NCBI GenBank assembly: GCA_963756025.1
Contig: CAVWMF010000007.1
Location: forward strand, 930,001 to 994,000
DNA: 64,000 nucleotides
Source of the DNA: Bog-473 sp963756025
GTDB lineage: Bacteria; Actinomycetota; Acidimicrobiia; Acidimicrobiales; RAAP-2
Direction of reading: 5' to 3'
A program made the position numbers and the translations under genes. This document shows positions 24,596-32,966 of this stretch, piece by piece. Each line of letters opens with the position of its first letter. The first letter of the stretch is position 1. The notes under the pieces were generated by a model. The model saw only the letters and a program-made list of their open reading frames with translations. It ran no database searches and was not told where the DNA came from.

Positions 24596-26001
24596 CGGCC
24601 CCCCGCACCCTGGCCGAGAAGATCTGGGACGCCCACGTCGTCTATTCCCACGAGGGTGAGCCGGACCTCATCTTCATCGATCTGCACCTGATCCACGAGG
24701 TCACCTCGCCGCAGGCCTTCGACGGGCTGCGCCTGGCGGGACGGACCGTCCGTCGACCCGACCTGACCGTGGCCACGGCCGACCACAACGTCCCGACCAC
24801 CGACATCGACAAGCCGGTGGCCGACCCCATCTCGGCCAAGCAGCTCGAAGTCCTCAATGCCAACTGCGCGGAATTCGGGATCACCTGCTACCCGATGGGC
24901 AACCCGAATCAGGGGATCGTCCACGTCATCGGCCCCGAGCAGGGCTGGACGCAACCGGGCATGACGATCGTCTGCGGCGACAGCCACACCTCGACCCACG
25001 GCGCCTTCGGCGCGCTGGCCTTCGGCATCGGGACGAGCGAGGTCGAGCACGTCCTGGCCACCCAGTCGCTCCCGCAGGTGCGGCCGGCCACCATGGCCGT
25101 CACCGTGGAGGGCGAGCTGGCCCCGGGAGTGACCGCCAAAGATGTAGCACTGACCATCATCGGGACGATCGGGACCGGTGGGGGTATCGGCCACGTCATC
25201 GAGTACCGCGGATCGGCCATCCGCTCGCTGTCGATGGAGGGCCGCATGACCCTGTGCAACATGAGCATCGAGGGTGGGGCCCGGGCCGGCCTGGTCGCCC
25301 CCGACGAGACCACGTTCTCCTACGTCGAGGGCTTGGACCACGCGCCGGCCGGCGAGGAGTGGGATGCCGCGCTGGATTACTGGCGCACCCTGACCACCGA
25401 CGAGGGCGCTGCGTTCGACAAAGAAGTGGTGATCGATGCGGCGAGTATCTCGCCCCACGTGACCTGGGGCACCAATCCGGCTCAGGTGGTCGCCCTCAGC
25501 GGCTCCATCCCCGACCCCGAGGCCATGGCGGACCCCGGTGACCGGGAAGCGGCCGAGCGGGCCCTGGCCTACATGGACCTGAAGCCGGGCACCCCGGTGC
25601 GCGAGATCAGCGTGGACACCGTCTTCCTGGGCTCGTGCACGAACTCGCGCATCGAAGACCTCCGTGCGGCGGCGGCCGTACTGGACGGCCGGCACGTCCA
25701 TCCCGGCCTGCGGGCCCTGGTGGTGCCGGGGTCGCACCGGGTCAAGAACCAGGCCGAAGCCGAGGGGTTGGACAAGATCTTCCTCGAGGCCGGATTCGAG
25801 TGGCGCGAACCGGGATGCTCCATGTGCCTGGCCATGAACCCGGACAAGCTGGCGGTCGGGGAACGTTGTGCCTCGACCTCGAACCGGAACTTCGAGGGTC
25901 GGCAGGGCCGCGGCGGGCGCACCCATCTGGTCTCCCCGACGGTCGCCGCCGCCACCGCGGTCGCCGGCACCTTCGCCACCCCCGAGGACCTCGACCGATG
26001 A
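24592..26001 (+). CDS. leuC: 3-isopropylmalate dehydratase large subunit
   Basis: LeuC carries the [4Fe-4S] cluster of isopropylmalate isomerase. The 469-residue protein has the aconitase-family signatures: VCGDSHTSTHGAFGALAFGI with the first cluster Cys, FLGSCTNSRIEDLRAA with the second, and EPGCSMCLAMNPDKL around the third. It overlaps greA upstream and leuD downstream by 4 nt each, so all three should be translated in a coupled way. No attenuator is visible in front of greA-leuCD, unlike the other leucine operons here. Confidence 0.97.
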   Translation: MTAPRTLAEKIWDAHVVYSHEGEPDLIFIDLHLIHEVTSPQAFDGLRLAGRTVRRPDLTVATADHNVPTTDIDKPVADPISAKQLEVLNANCAEFGITCYPMGNPNQGIVHVIGPEQGWTQPGMTIVCGDSHTSTHGAFGALAFGIGTSEVEHVLATQSLPQVRPATMAVTVEGELAPGVTAKDVALTIIGTIGTGGGIGHVIEYRGSAIRSLSMEGRMTLCNMSIEGGARAGLVAPDETTFSYVEGLDHAPAGEEWDAALDYWRTLTTDEGAAFDKEVVIDAASISPHVTWGTNPAQVVALSGSIPDPEAMADPGDREAAERALAYMDLKPGTPVREISVDTVFLGSCTNSRIEDLRAAAAVLDGRHVHPGLRALVVPGSHRVKNQAEAEGLDKIFLEAGFEWREPGCSMCLAMNPDKLAVGERCASTSNRNFEGRQGRGGRTHLVSPTVAAATAVAGTFATPEDLDR

Positions 26002-26588
26002 AGCCCGTCATCATGGTCACCGGCCGTGCGGTCCCGCTCGACCGCACCGACGTCGACACCGACCAGATCATTCCCTCGGACTGGCTCAAGCGGGTCGAGC
26101 GCACCGGCTTCGGCGCAGGATTGTTCTCGGAATGGCGCGACGACCGCGACTTCGTGCTCAACCATCCGGAATATGTCGGCGCCAACATTCTGGTGGCGGG
26201 CCACAACTTCGGCACCGGGTCCTCGCGCGAGCATGCCGTGTGGGCGCTCATGGACTACGGATTCGAAGCCGTGGTCTCGTCGCGTTTCGCCGACATCTTC
26301 CGCAACAACTGCACCAAGCAAGGCCTGCTTCCCGTGCAGGTCACTCCCGAATTCGACCATGCGCTGCTCGCCGCGGTGGCGGAGGACCCCACGCTCGAGA
26401 TCACCATCGACGTCGCCCGCGGCACCATCGAGGCGCCGGCGGTGGATCTCGCCTCCACCTTCCCGCTCGACGAGTTCACCCGGGAACGCCTCCTGAACGG
26501 TTGGGACGACATCGGTCTGTCGCTCCGCCACGCCGACGCCATTACCGAGTACGAGCAGCGGCGGCCGGCGTTCATGCCGTCGGCCTAG
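25998..26588 (+). CDS. leuD: 3-isopropylmalate dehydratase small subunit
   Basis: LeuD supplies the swivelling domain that completes the isomerase active site. The family motif is GHNFGTGSSREHAVWALMDY, preceded by DVDTDQIIPSDWLKRV and followed by SSRFADIFRNNCTKQGLLPV. Length is 196 residues, normal for the family. ATG 25998 overlaps the leuC stop by 4 nt. Its own stop overlaps the end of the convergent adenine deaminase gene by 4 nt. Confidence 0.97.
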   Translation: MKPVIMVTGRAVPLDRTDVDTDQIIPSDWLKRVERTGFGAGLFSEWRDDRDFVLNHPEYVGANILVAGHNFGTGSSREHAVWALMDYGFEAVVSSRFADIFRNNCTKQGLLPVQVTPEFDHALLAAVAEDPTLEITIDVARGTIEAPAVDLASTFPLDEFTRERLLNGWDDIGLSLRHADAITEYEQRRPAFMPSA

Positions 26589-28330
26589 GTTCCGGCGCCG
26601 TCGGCCTCGTCGATCGCCACCGGGATCAGCGCGAACTTCTCGACGTCCACCAGCCCCCTGTCGGTCAGGCGCAGGGCGGGCAGCACCGATAACCCTAGGA
26701 AGCTCATGTGCATGAACGGGGCGTGGATCGACGTCCCCAGAGAGCGGGCCGCCTCGACCAGACGGTGCAGCCCGTCGGCCACGACCCGGGCTGGTTGATC
26801 GCTCATCAGCCCTCCGATGGGCAGCGGCAATTCGGCCAGGACGTGGCCCTCGTCGTCGACCGCCACCTGCCCCCCGCCGATTTCGGCCAGGCGCGCCACC
26901 GCGGCGGCCATGGCAATCGGGCCATGAGCGGACGGGGAGCCGACGGCCATGCAGTTGTGCGCATCGTGCCCGACGGTCGAGGCCAGCGCCCCCCTGGTCA
27001 AGCCGAACCCTTGGACCCATCCGAGCCCGATCCGACCCGTCCTGCGGTGTCGTTCGACCACGGCCAGGCGGGCCACCGCTGCCGCGGGGCCCGAAGGGTC
27101 GATGACGAGGGAGGCCGTGGTGAGGGAACCGTCGTGGATACCGATGGTGCGCACGTGAGCCCCCGGCTGCACCACGGCGTCAAAGGCCGCGGCGGGTGGT
27201 GGTGTCGAGAGGTGCACGGATCCGCGCATGAATTCCGGCGCCGGGTGACTCGCCACCGCACCCGGCACCACCGCACCGTCGCTGGCCACCAGGCGCCCGC
27301 GCTGGAAGACCCTGGAGGGCCGGAAGCCCGACAACGTGTCGAAGCAGAGGATGTCCGCCTGAAAGCCCGGGCCGAGCGCACCCAACTCGGTGAACCCGTG
27401 GTACTCCGCCGGGTTCAGGGTGGTCATGATCAGCGCATCGATCTCGCTGACCCCGGCTTCGACAGCGAGCCGGAGGCAGTCGTCGAGGTGTCCGGAATCG
27501 AGGAGCGTGTCGGGTTCCCGGTCGTCACTGCACAAGGCGACGTGATCGGTGCCATGGGAGAGCACCATGGGGATGAGTTCACGCAGGTTCTGGCTGGCCG
27601 ATCCCTGGCGAATGAAGACCCACATCCCTTTGCGCCGTTTCTCCTCGGCTTCTTCGAGCTCCGTGCACTCGTGGTCGGACTCCACCCCCGCCGCGAGATA
27701 CGCGTCCAGGAGGGCGCCCCTGAGCCCGGGCGCATGGCCGTCGACCCGGCGCCGTCCGGCGGTGGCGATACGCGCCAGCATCTCGGGGTCGCCGGCGATG
27801 ACACCGGGGAAGTTCATGACCTCGGCCACACCGATGGCGGCGTACTCGTCGAGGAGGGTGGCCACGTCGGGCGCGAACAATTCCGCCCCCGGGCTCTCGA
27901 AGGGTGAGGCCGGGACGCAGCTGCTGGCAGACACGCCGAACGTGAACGGCAGATGATCGGCGGCTGCGATGAGCGCCGCCACGCCGGGAATGCCGAAGAC
28001 ATTGGCGATCTCGTGGGGATCGGCGGCGACCGCGGTCGTCCCCAGAGGAAGCACGGTGCGCACGAATTCGTCGATCCACAACTTCGTCGATTCGAGGTGC
28101 ATGTGCGCGTCCACGAGTCCGGCCGTCACGGCCGCTCCATCGAGGTCGATCTCCTCCAGGGCGTCCCGCGGGCCCCAGCCCGCCACGACGCCATCGGCGA
28201 TCGCCAGATCGGTCGTCACCCATTCCCGGCTCGACGGCGAGAGCACCCGCCCGCCCCGGAGGAGCAGATCGGCCGGTGCGTCACCGCGGGCTACCGCCAG
28301 GACGTGGGGAGAAGAGGGGGCGCGGGCCAT
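26585..28330 (-). CDS. ade: Adenine deaminase
   Basis: This amidohydrolase-family enzyme converts adenine to hypoxanthine and ammonia in purine salvage. The 581-residue product has the family length and motifs: the metal-binding DAHMHLESTKLWIDEFVR, the DPHEIANVFG segment, the bridging Glu region VAEVMNFPGVI, VDGHAPGL, and SDDREPDTLL. The C-terminal part contains VGHDAHNCMAVG, characteristic of Ade rather than of dihydroorotases. It stands alone between leuD and the GNAT gene and points towards leuD. No other purine gene is near. Confidence 0.92.
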   Translation of the reverse strand: MARAPSSPHVLAVARGDAPADLLLRGGRVLSPSSREWVTTDLAIADGVVAGWGPRDALEEIDLDGAAVTAGLVDAHMHLESTKLWIDEFVRTVLPLGTTAVAADPHEIANVFGIPGVAALIAAADHLPFTFGVSASSCVPASPFESPGAELFAPDVATLLDEYAAIGVAEVMNFPGVIAGDPEMLARIATAGRRRVDGHAPGLRGALLDAYLAAGVESDHECTELEEAEEKRRKGMWVFIRQGSASQNLRELIPMVLSHGTDHVALCSDDREPDTLLDSGHLDDCLRLAVEAGVSEIDALIMTTLNPAEYHGFTELGALGPGFQADILCFDTLSGFRPSRVFQRGRLVASDGAVVPGAVASHPAPEFMRGSVHLSTPPPAAAFDAVVQPGAHVRTIGIHDGSLTTASLVIDPSGPAAAVARLAVVERHRRTGRIGLGWVQGFGLTRGALASTVGHDAHNCMAVGSPSAHGPIAMAAAVARLAEIGGGQVAVDDEGHVLAELPLPIGGLMSDQPARVVADGLHRLVEAARSLGTSIHAPFMHMSFLGLSVLPALRLTDRGLVDVEKFALIPVAIDEADGAGT

Positions 28331-28396
28331 GAAGCATGGTGGCTTCGGTGCAATGCGGCGTCAAACCGGGGCGGCGGCGCGGGCGGACGGCGCGCG

Positions 28397-28840
28397 TCAG
28401 GGCTGCGGCGGCATCCAGCGGTAGGGGGTCCACCCGGCCATCGGGCGGGCACCGAGGCGCTGGTAGAAGTCGATCGCCTCTTCGTTCCACTCGAGCACTT
28501 CCCACTCGATCCGGCCGTCCGTGCGGGCCCGGAGATCCGCCATGAGCGTGCTCGCGTGACCCTGGCGGCGGTGGGCCGGCCGCACGTAGAGATCCTCCAA
28601 CCAGATCCCCGATTTGCCCATGAAGGTGGAGAAGGTGCGGAACCACAGGGCATGGCCGACCACCGAGCCGTCATCGGCCACGGCCAACGTGTCGCTCACG
28701 ACGGCGCCCGCGTCGAACAGCACGCGCCGCAGGTCGTCCTCGGTACACACACACTGTTCGGAGAGGCTCTCGAACTCGGCCAGTTCCCGGATCATGGCCA
28801 ACAGCTCGGGCAGGTCCTCCTCTGTCGCCGGTCGGATCAC
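28397..28840 (-). CDS. GNAT-family N-acetyltransferase
   Basis: The 147-residue protein has the GNAT core: VIRPATEEDLPELLAMIREL at the N terminus, GIWLEDLYVRPAHRRQGHAS with the acetyl-CoA binding loop, and NEEAIDFYQRLGARP at the end. It resembles diamine or thialysine acetyltransferases of the SSAT type, though the acceptor is not certain. The GTG start overlaps the leuA stop codon by 4 nt, so it is the second gene of the leuA transcript and presumably shares its attenuator. Confidence 0.88.
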   Translation of the reverse strand: MIRPATEEDLPELLAMIRELAEFESLSEQCVCTEDDLRRVLFDAGAVVSDTLAVADDGSVVGHALWFRTFSTFMGKSGIWLEDLYVRPAHRRQGHASTLMADLRARTDGRIEWEVLEWNEEAIDFYQRLGARPMAGWTPYRWMPPQP

Positions 28841-30564
28841 CCGGTACGGGCCCGGTTCGCGGCCGACACCACGGCAGCCAGGGAGGCGTCGAGGATGGAG
28901 GAATCGCGCCCGACGCCCCACCAGGTCGACCCGTCGGGGCTGGCGCACTCGATGTAGGCCACCGCTGACGCGCCCGAACCCTCGGTGAGGGCGTGCTCCG
29001 AGTAGTCCTTCACCTCGATAAGAATACCGAGCTCGTTCCGTATGGCAAAGACGAGCGCATCGATCGGGCCGTTCCCCTCGCCGACGATGGTCCTGTGTTG
29101 GCCGTCGACGAGGAGCTGCGCCGTGACCGAGGTATGGCCCCGGCCCGTCGTCACCTCGCTTCCGACGAGCCGCAGACCGGCATCCTCGGGCAGGTAGGCC
29201 TCCGAGAACACGTTCCACATTTCGCCGGTGCCGATGACCGTCCCACTGGCCTCCGTGATCGCCTGCACCTTCTTGGAGAACTCGATCTGCAGCCGCCGGG
29301 GCAGGTCGAGGCCGTGTTCGGTGTCCATGAGATAGGCCACCCCGCCCTTGCCGGACTGGCTGTTGACCTGGATGATCGCCTCGTAGGTGCGACCGGTGTG
29401 CTTGGGGTCGATGGGGAGATAGGGGACCTCCCACTCGTCATAGTCGTCGCCGATGGCGCTCATGCCCTTCTTGATGGCGTCCTGGTGCGAGCCGGAGAAC
29501 GCCGTGTAGACCAGGTCCCCCGCATAGGGGTGACGGGGGTGCACGGGCAGACGGGTGGCGTACTCGGCCACGCGGCGCACCTTCTCGATGTCCCGGAAAT
29601 CGAGCGCCGGGTCGATCCCCTGGGAGAACAGGTTCATGGCCAGCGTCACGATATCGACGTTGCCGGTCCGCTCCCCGTTGCCGAACAAGGTGCCCTCGAC
29701 ACGATCGGCCCCGGCCAGCACGGCCAGCTCCGCGGCGGCCACGGCGGTACCCCGATCATTGTGCGGGTGCAGGCTCAGGACGACCGCGTCGCGGTTCTTG
29801 ATGGTGCGCCCGAACCATTCGATGACGTCGGCGTAGACGTTGGGGCTGTACATCTCGACGGTGGCCGGCAGGTTGAGGATCATCGGGCTCTCGCTCGTCG
29901 GCTCCAAAACGTCCATCACCGCCTCGCAGATTTCGACGGCGAACTCGGGCTCGGTTCCGGTGAAGCTCTCCGGCGAGTACTCGTAGCGGATCTCGGTCCC
30001 GGGCACCGACTGCTCGAACTTCTTGCAGAGGATGGCTGCATTGACGGCGATGTCGATGATCCCTGCCTTGTCCAGACCGAACACGACACGCCGTTGCAGC
30101 TCCGAAACCGAGTTGTAGAAGTGCACGACCGCCCGTCGGGCGCCGACGAGGGATTGGAATGTCCGCTCGATCAGCTCCTCCCGGCATTGCACGAGTACCT
30201 GAATTTCGACGTCGTCGGGAATCATCTCCTCGTCGATGATGAGTCGCTGGAAGTCGTAGTCGGTCTGTGAGGCCGAGGGGAACCCCACCTCGATCTCCTT
30301 GAACCCGACATCGATCAGCGTCCGGAACAGCGCCAACTTGCGTTCGGAGTCCATCGGATCGATGAGGGCCTGGTTGCCGTCGCGCAGGTCGACGCTGGCC
30401 CAGCGCGGCGCCTGTGTGAACTGGCGGTCGGCCCACGTCCGGTCCTTCAATACCAACGGGACGTGCGAGCGGTACTTGTCGAAGTGCATCGGCGAAGGGT
30501 CACAGGGCAGGGCCAGGCGACCCCGTTCTCTGTCGTCACCACTCCCTCTCTGTGCCGTTGCCAT
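28837..30564 (-). CDS. leuA: 2-isopropylmalate synthase
   Basis: LeuA condenses 2-ketoisovalerate with acetyl-CoA, the first committed step to leucine. The 575-residue protein is the long actinobacterial type. The catalytic barrel shows SVDLRDGNQALIDPM, LSLHPHNDRGTAVAAAEL with the metal ligands, and GNGERTGNVDIV. The C-terminal part, about 440-560, is the leucine-binding regulatory domain. The first 25 residues are a variable extension; ATG at residue 26 (MHFDKYRSHVP) is another possible start. A Leu-rich leader ORF, a hairpin and a terminator lie upstream, so both feedback inhibition and attenuation are expected. Confidence 0.96.
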   Translation of the reverse strand: MATAQRGSGDDRERGRLALPCDPSPMHFDKYRSHVPLVLKDRTWADRQFTQAPRWASVDLRDGNQALIDPMDSERKLALFRTLIDVGFKEIEVGFPSASQTDYDFQRLIIDEEMIPDDVEIQVLVQCREELIERTFQSLVGARRAVVHFYNSVSELQRRVVFGLDKAGIIDIAVNAAILCKKFEQSVPGTEIRYEYSPESFTGTEPEFAVEICEAVMDVLEPTSESPMILNLPATVEMYSPNVYADVIEWFGRTIKNRDAVVLSLHPHNDRGTAVAAAELAVLAGADRVEGTLFGNGERTGNVDIVTLAMNLFSQGIDPALDFRDIEKVRRVAEYATRLPVHPRHPYAGDLVYTAFSGSHQDAIKKGMSAIGDDYDEWEVPYLPIDPKHTGRTYEAIIQVNSQSGKGGVAYLMDTEHGLDLPRRLQIEFSKKVQAITEASGTVIGTGEMWNVFSEAYLPEDAGLRLVGSEVTTGRGHTSVTAQLLVDGQHRTIVGEGNGPIDALVFAIRNELGILIEVKDYSEHALTEGSGASAVAYIECASPDGSTWWGVGRDSSILDASLAAVVSAANRARTG

Positions 30565-30609
30565 GTTGACCTCTTCCTTTCCTCTTGTTCAGCCCACAAC
30601 CTGCCCAAC

Positions 30610-30643
30610 AAAAAACCCCCTGGCCGATAGGGCGCAGGAGGTT
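30610..30643 (-). terminator. Intrinsic terminator (attenuator) in the leuA leader
   Basis: On the minus strand AACCTCCTG pairs with CAGGGGGTT (9 bp, one G-T pair) around a 12-nt loop, and the stem runs into six T. It is 45 nt upstream of the leuA start codon and lies after a Leu-rich leader ORF. The stem begins with the same AACC/GGTT as the leuB attenuator. Confidence 0.85.
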
Positions 30644-30646
30644 GCG

Positions 30647-30670
30647 AACGAACGCTATGTGGCGTTCGTT
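30647..30670 (-). promoter_or_regulatory. Leader hairpin directly after the leuA leader ORF
   Basis: AACGAACGC and GCGTTCGTT form a perfect 9-bp stem around a 6-nt loop, starting one base after the leader stop codon and ending three bases before the terminator stem. A ribosome stalled at the three Leu codons would sit close to its 5' arm. It is the likely pause hairpin of the attenuator. Confidence 0.75.
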
Positions 30671-30671
30671 G

Positions 30672-30710
30672 TCAGGTAAGCAGCAGGCTGGTTGTCGTGG
30701 CATTCACCAT
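30672..30710 (-). CDS. leuA leader peptide (MVNATTTSLLLT)
   Basis: A 12-residue ORF, ATG 30710 to TGA, encodes MVNATTTSLLLT with three consecutive Leu codons (CTG CTG CTT) near its end. It is followed by a 9-bp hairpin and an intrinsic terminator before leuA. This is the classic layout of a leucine attenuator, a type known at leuA of several actinobacteria. The ATG lies only 10 nt after the -10 box, so the leader message would be nearly leaderless. Confidence 0.85.
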   Translation of the reverse strand: MVNATTTSLLLT

Positions 30711-30720
30711 CGTGGAGTCG

Positions 30721-30749
30721 ATTCTCCCATTGGGGGGGGCCACCGTCAA
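30721..30749 (-). promoter_or_regulatory. Promoter of the leuA leader operon
   Basis: Minus-strand TTGACG (+ strand 30744-30749) and GAGAAT (30721-30726) are 17 nt apart. The spacer contains eight consecutive C. The -35 box overlaps the 3' end of the upstream VOC gene. The spacing and distance to the leader ATG equal those at leuB and ilvB. Confidence 0.7.
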
Positions 30750-31111
30750 GGGCGGGCGGCCTCGCGCACGGGCGACCCGAACCTGATCTTGTTGCCGTCG
30801 GGGTCGGTGTGGGCCGACTCCCATACGCCGAAACCGGGGTCCCACAGATCGCCCAGTGCCCCGGCGCCCGCCGCCGACCATTCGGCATGCAACGCGTCGG
30901 CATCGTCGACCGAGATGTAGACCGCCCCGCCCTGCGTCGTCGGATCGTGGTCGGGCGTGAGATGAAAATGCAGCTTGATGTCGTCCCGCGTGGCGGTGGC
31001 GTAGCCGCTCTGGTGGATGTGCACCACGAATCCGAGGAGCTCATAGTGCGCCTGCATCCGGCCCGTATCAGCAGTGGGCAGGATCGGTGCGACAGCGAGG
31101 AAGGAGGGCAC
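30746..31111 (-). CDS. Glyoxalase/bleomycin-resistance (VOC) superfamily protein
   Basis: The protein has one pair of the beta-alpha-beta-beta-beta modules of the VOC fold. The module starts are seen in VAPILPTADTGRMQAHYELL and GGAVYISVDDADALHAEW, and the end in AHTDPDGNKIRFGSP with its usual metal or ligand residues. I chose GTG 31111, since the PILPTAD strand belongs to the fold and would be lost with ATG 31057. Length is 121 residues. The substrate is unknown; some such proteins give resistance to bleomycin-like compounds. It runs into the leuA promoter. Confidence 0.82.
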   Translation of the reverse strand: MPSFLAVAPILPTADTGRMQAHYELLGFVVHIHQSGYATATRDDIKLHFHLTPDHDPTTQGGAVYISVDDADALHAEWSAAGAGALGDLWDPGFGVWESAHTDPDGNKIRFGSPVREAARP

Positions 31112-31142
31112 AGCCGACAAGGATACTGAGTACCCTGGGGCG

Positions 31143-31313
31143 ATGCCCCGCCTCCTTTCCCTCATCATCCGCCTGGCCCTCGTGGCTGTCGTGGTCGGCG
31201 TGGTGCGGGCGGTCCTGGCCGATCGCTCCCCGCGGCGCTCGCTCCACGGGACACAACCAGTGGTGGGCAGCATCGACACGTGGCCCGAGGTGCCACGCCG
31301 TCCGGCAGACTGA
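31143..31313 (+). CDS. Small single-pass membrane protein
   Basis: The 56-residue product begins MPRLLSLIIRLALVAVVVGV, forming one membrane helix at residues 4-25, followed by a short basic and polar tail ending PEVPRRPAD. A longer in-frame start at 31074 is unlikely because that region is the promoter side of the divergent VOC gene. Function unknown. Small size makes the call uncertain, but the clean hydrophobic helix and the positive residues after it favour a real gene. Confidence 0.55.
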   Translation: MPRLLSLIIRLALVAVVVGVVRAVLADRSPRRSLHGTQPVVGSIDTWPEVPRRPAD

Positions 31314-31349
31314 CGCTTTCCAGGCTGGAGGCGACGGCAGGCTGACGCG

Positions 31350-32921
31350 CTACAGGCTGACGCGGTGGATGTCGAGGATCCCGTCCTCGCCCCGTAGCTG
31401 ATCGACGACCGCATCGGGCGTCGACCCCACGGTGGAGATAACCATCATCGCCGTCGCCGCACGCGGACTCGGTCCTACCGCCATCGAGGAGATGGAGATG
31501 TCGGCCAGTCCCAGCGCCAGACCGACCTTCCCGATCATCCCGGGACGGTCGTCGTTGCGCACCACCAGCATGTGCGGCGCCGGCGCGACTTCCACCACGT
31601 GATCGTCGACCATGACGATACGTGGCTCGCTGCGGTGCCCGGCCGAGCTCAACGTGCCGGCGACCGAATGCGACTTGGAACGCAGCGTGATGAGGGACTT
31701 GTAGTCCCGCGAGGTGGCGGTCGAGATCTCGCGCACCTCGAGGCCCCGTTGCTCGGCCAGCTGCGGCGCGTTGACGTACGAGACGGGCTCTTCGGTGGAG
31801 CCACTGAATACGCCTTTGAGGGCGGACAAGGTGAGAATGCCGGTGTTCACCGCCGCCAACTCGCCCTGGTATTCGATCTCCAGACCATCGGGCAGGCCGT
31901 CGTGCAGGCAGCCGAAGAAGCGACCCAGCTGCTCGGCCAGGGGCATGAAGGGTCGCACGACGTCCGACACGTCGGTGGCGGCGACATTGACGGCATAGGG
32001 GACGAAGTCCCCGGACAGCGCGAGCAGCACCTGCTCGGCGATGGTCACGCCGGCCTTGTCCTGCGCTTCCTCCGTCGACGCCCCGAGGTGTGGGGACACG
32101 ACCACCTGGGGCAGCGAGAACAAGGGTGATTCGGTACACGGCTCCTTGGCGAAGACGTCGAGCCCCGCCCCGGCGACGATGCCGTCTCGAATGGCCTCGG
32201 CCAACGCCTCTTCGTCGACGATGCCACCCCGTGCGGTGTTGATGATCCGGATGCCGGGCTTGGCCTTGGCCAGCAGCTCGCGCCCGAAGAGGCCGATCGT
32301 CTCGGGCGTCTTGGGTGTGTGAATGGAGACGAAGTCCGCCTCACCCACGAGCTCTTCGATGCCCACCAGCCGGATCCCCATGGCCTTGGCCCGCTCCGCC
32401 GAGACGAAGGGGTCGTAGCCGATCAGCTCCATGCCGAAAGCGTGCGCTCGCTGAGCGACCAGCGAGCCCGCCCGCCCCAGCCCGACGACTCCCAGGACCT
32501 TGCCGTGGAGCTCGACGCCCTCCCACTTCGAGCGCTCCCATCGCCCCGCCACCAACGAGGCGTGCGCCTGGGGGATGTTGCGGGCCTGGGCCAGGAGGAG
32601 CGCCATGGCCTGCTCCGCCACCGACAAGATATTGGAGGTCGGGGCGTTGACCACCATGACCCCTCGCTGCGTGGCGGCGGCGACGTCGACGTTGTCGAGG
32701 CCCACCCCGGCCCGTCCGACCACCTCGAGCGACGTGCCGGCATCGAGGACATCGGCCGTCACCTGGGTGGAGGAGCGGATGATCAGGGCCTGCGCCCCCA
32801 CGATGGCGGCCAGGAGCTCCTCGGGGCTCAACCCTTCTTGGACGCTCACCTCATGGCCGGCCTTGGCCAGCAGGTCGAGGCCGCTCTGGGCGATCTTTTC
32901 GGTTACGAGTACACGTGCCAC
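31350..32921 (-). CDS. serA: D-3-phosphoglycerate dehydrogenase
   Basis: SerA oxidises 3-phosphoglycerate in the first step of serine synthesis. The 523-residue protein is the long actinobacterial form: NAD-binding domain with VLGVVGLGRAGSLVAQRA, catalytic Arg in IINTARGGIVDEEAL, His in VVSPHLGASTEEAQDK, then an intervening domain at about 315-450 and a C-terminal ACT domain (MLVVRNDDRPGMIGKVGLAL) that binds serine for feedback inhibition. It follows aspC by 45 nt on the same strand, with serC divergent from aspC. Confidence 0.96.
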   Translation of the reverse strand: MARVLVTEKIAQSGLDLLAKAGHEVSVQEGLSPEELLAAIVGAQALIIRSSTQVTADVLDAGTSLEVVGRAGVGLDNVDVAAATQRGVMVVNAPTSNILSVAEQAMALLLAQARNIPQAHASLVAGRWERSKWEGVELHGKVLGVVGLGRAGSLVAQRAHAFGMELIGYDPFVSAERAKAMGIRLVGIEELVGEADFVSIHTPKTPETIGLFGRELLAKAKPGIRIINTARGGIVDEEALAEAIRDGIVAGAGLDVFAKEPCTESPLFSLPQVVVSPHLGASTEEAQDKAGVTIAEQVLLALSGDFVPYAVNVAATDVSDVVRPFMPLAEQLGRFFGCLHDGLPDGLEIEYQGELAAVNTGILTLSALKGVFSGSTEEPVSYVNAPQLAEQRGLEVREISTATSRDYKSLITLRSKSHSVAGTLSSAGHRSEPRIVMVDDHVVEVAPAPHMLVVRNDDRPGMIGKVGLALGLADISISSMAVGPSPRAATAMMVISTVGSTPDAVVDQLRGEDGILDIHRVSL

Positions 32922-32966
32922 CGCGGTGGTCTCCTCACTACCCCCCTGGACATTGCTGGTTCTGGA

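Noticed and set aside
28841..29434. Long N-terminal extension of the GNAT frame inside leuA
   Set aside because: It is an off-frame reading of leuA; the GNAT fold begins at GTG 28840, which overlaps the leuA stop.
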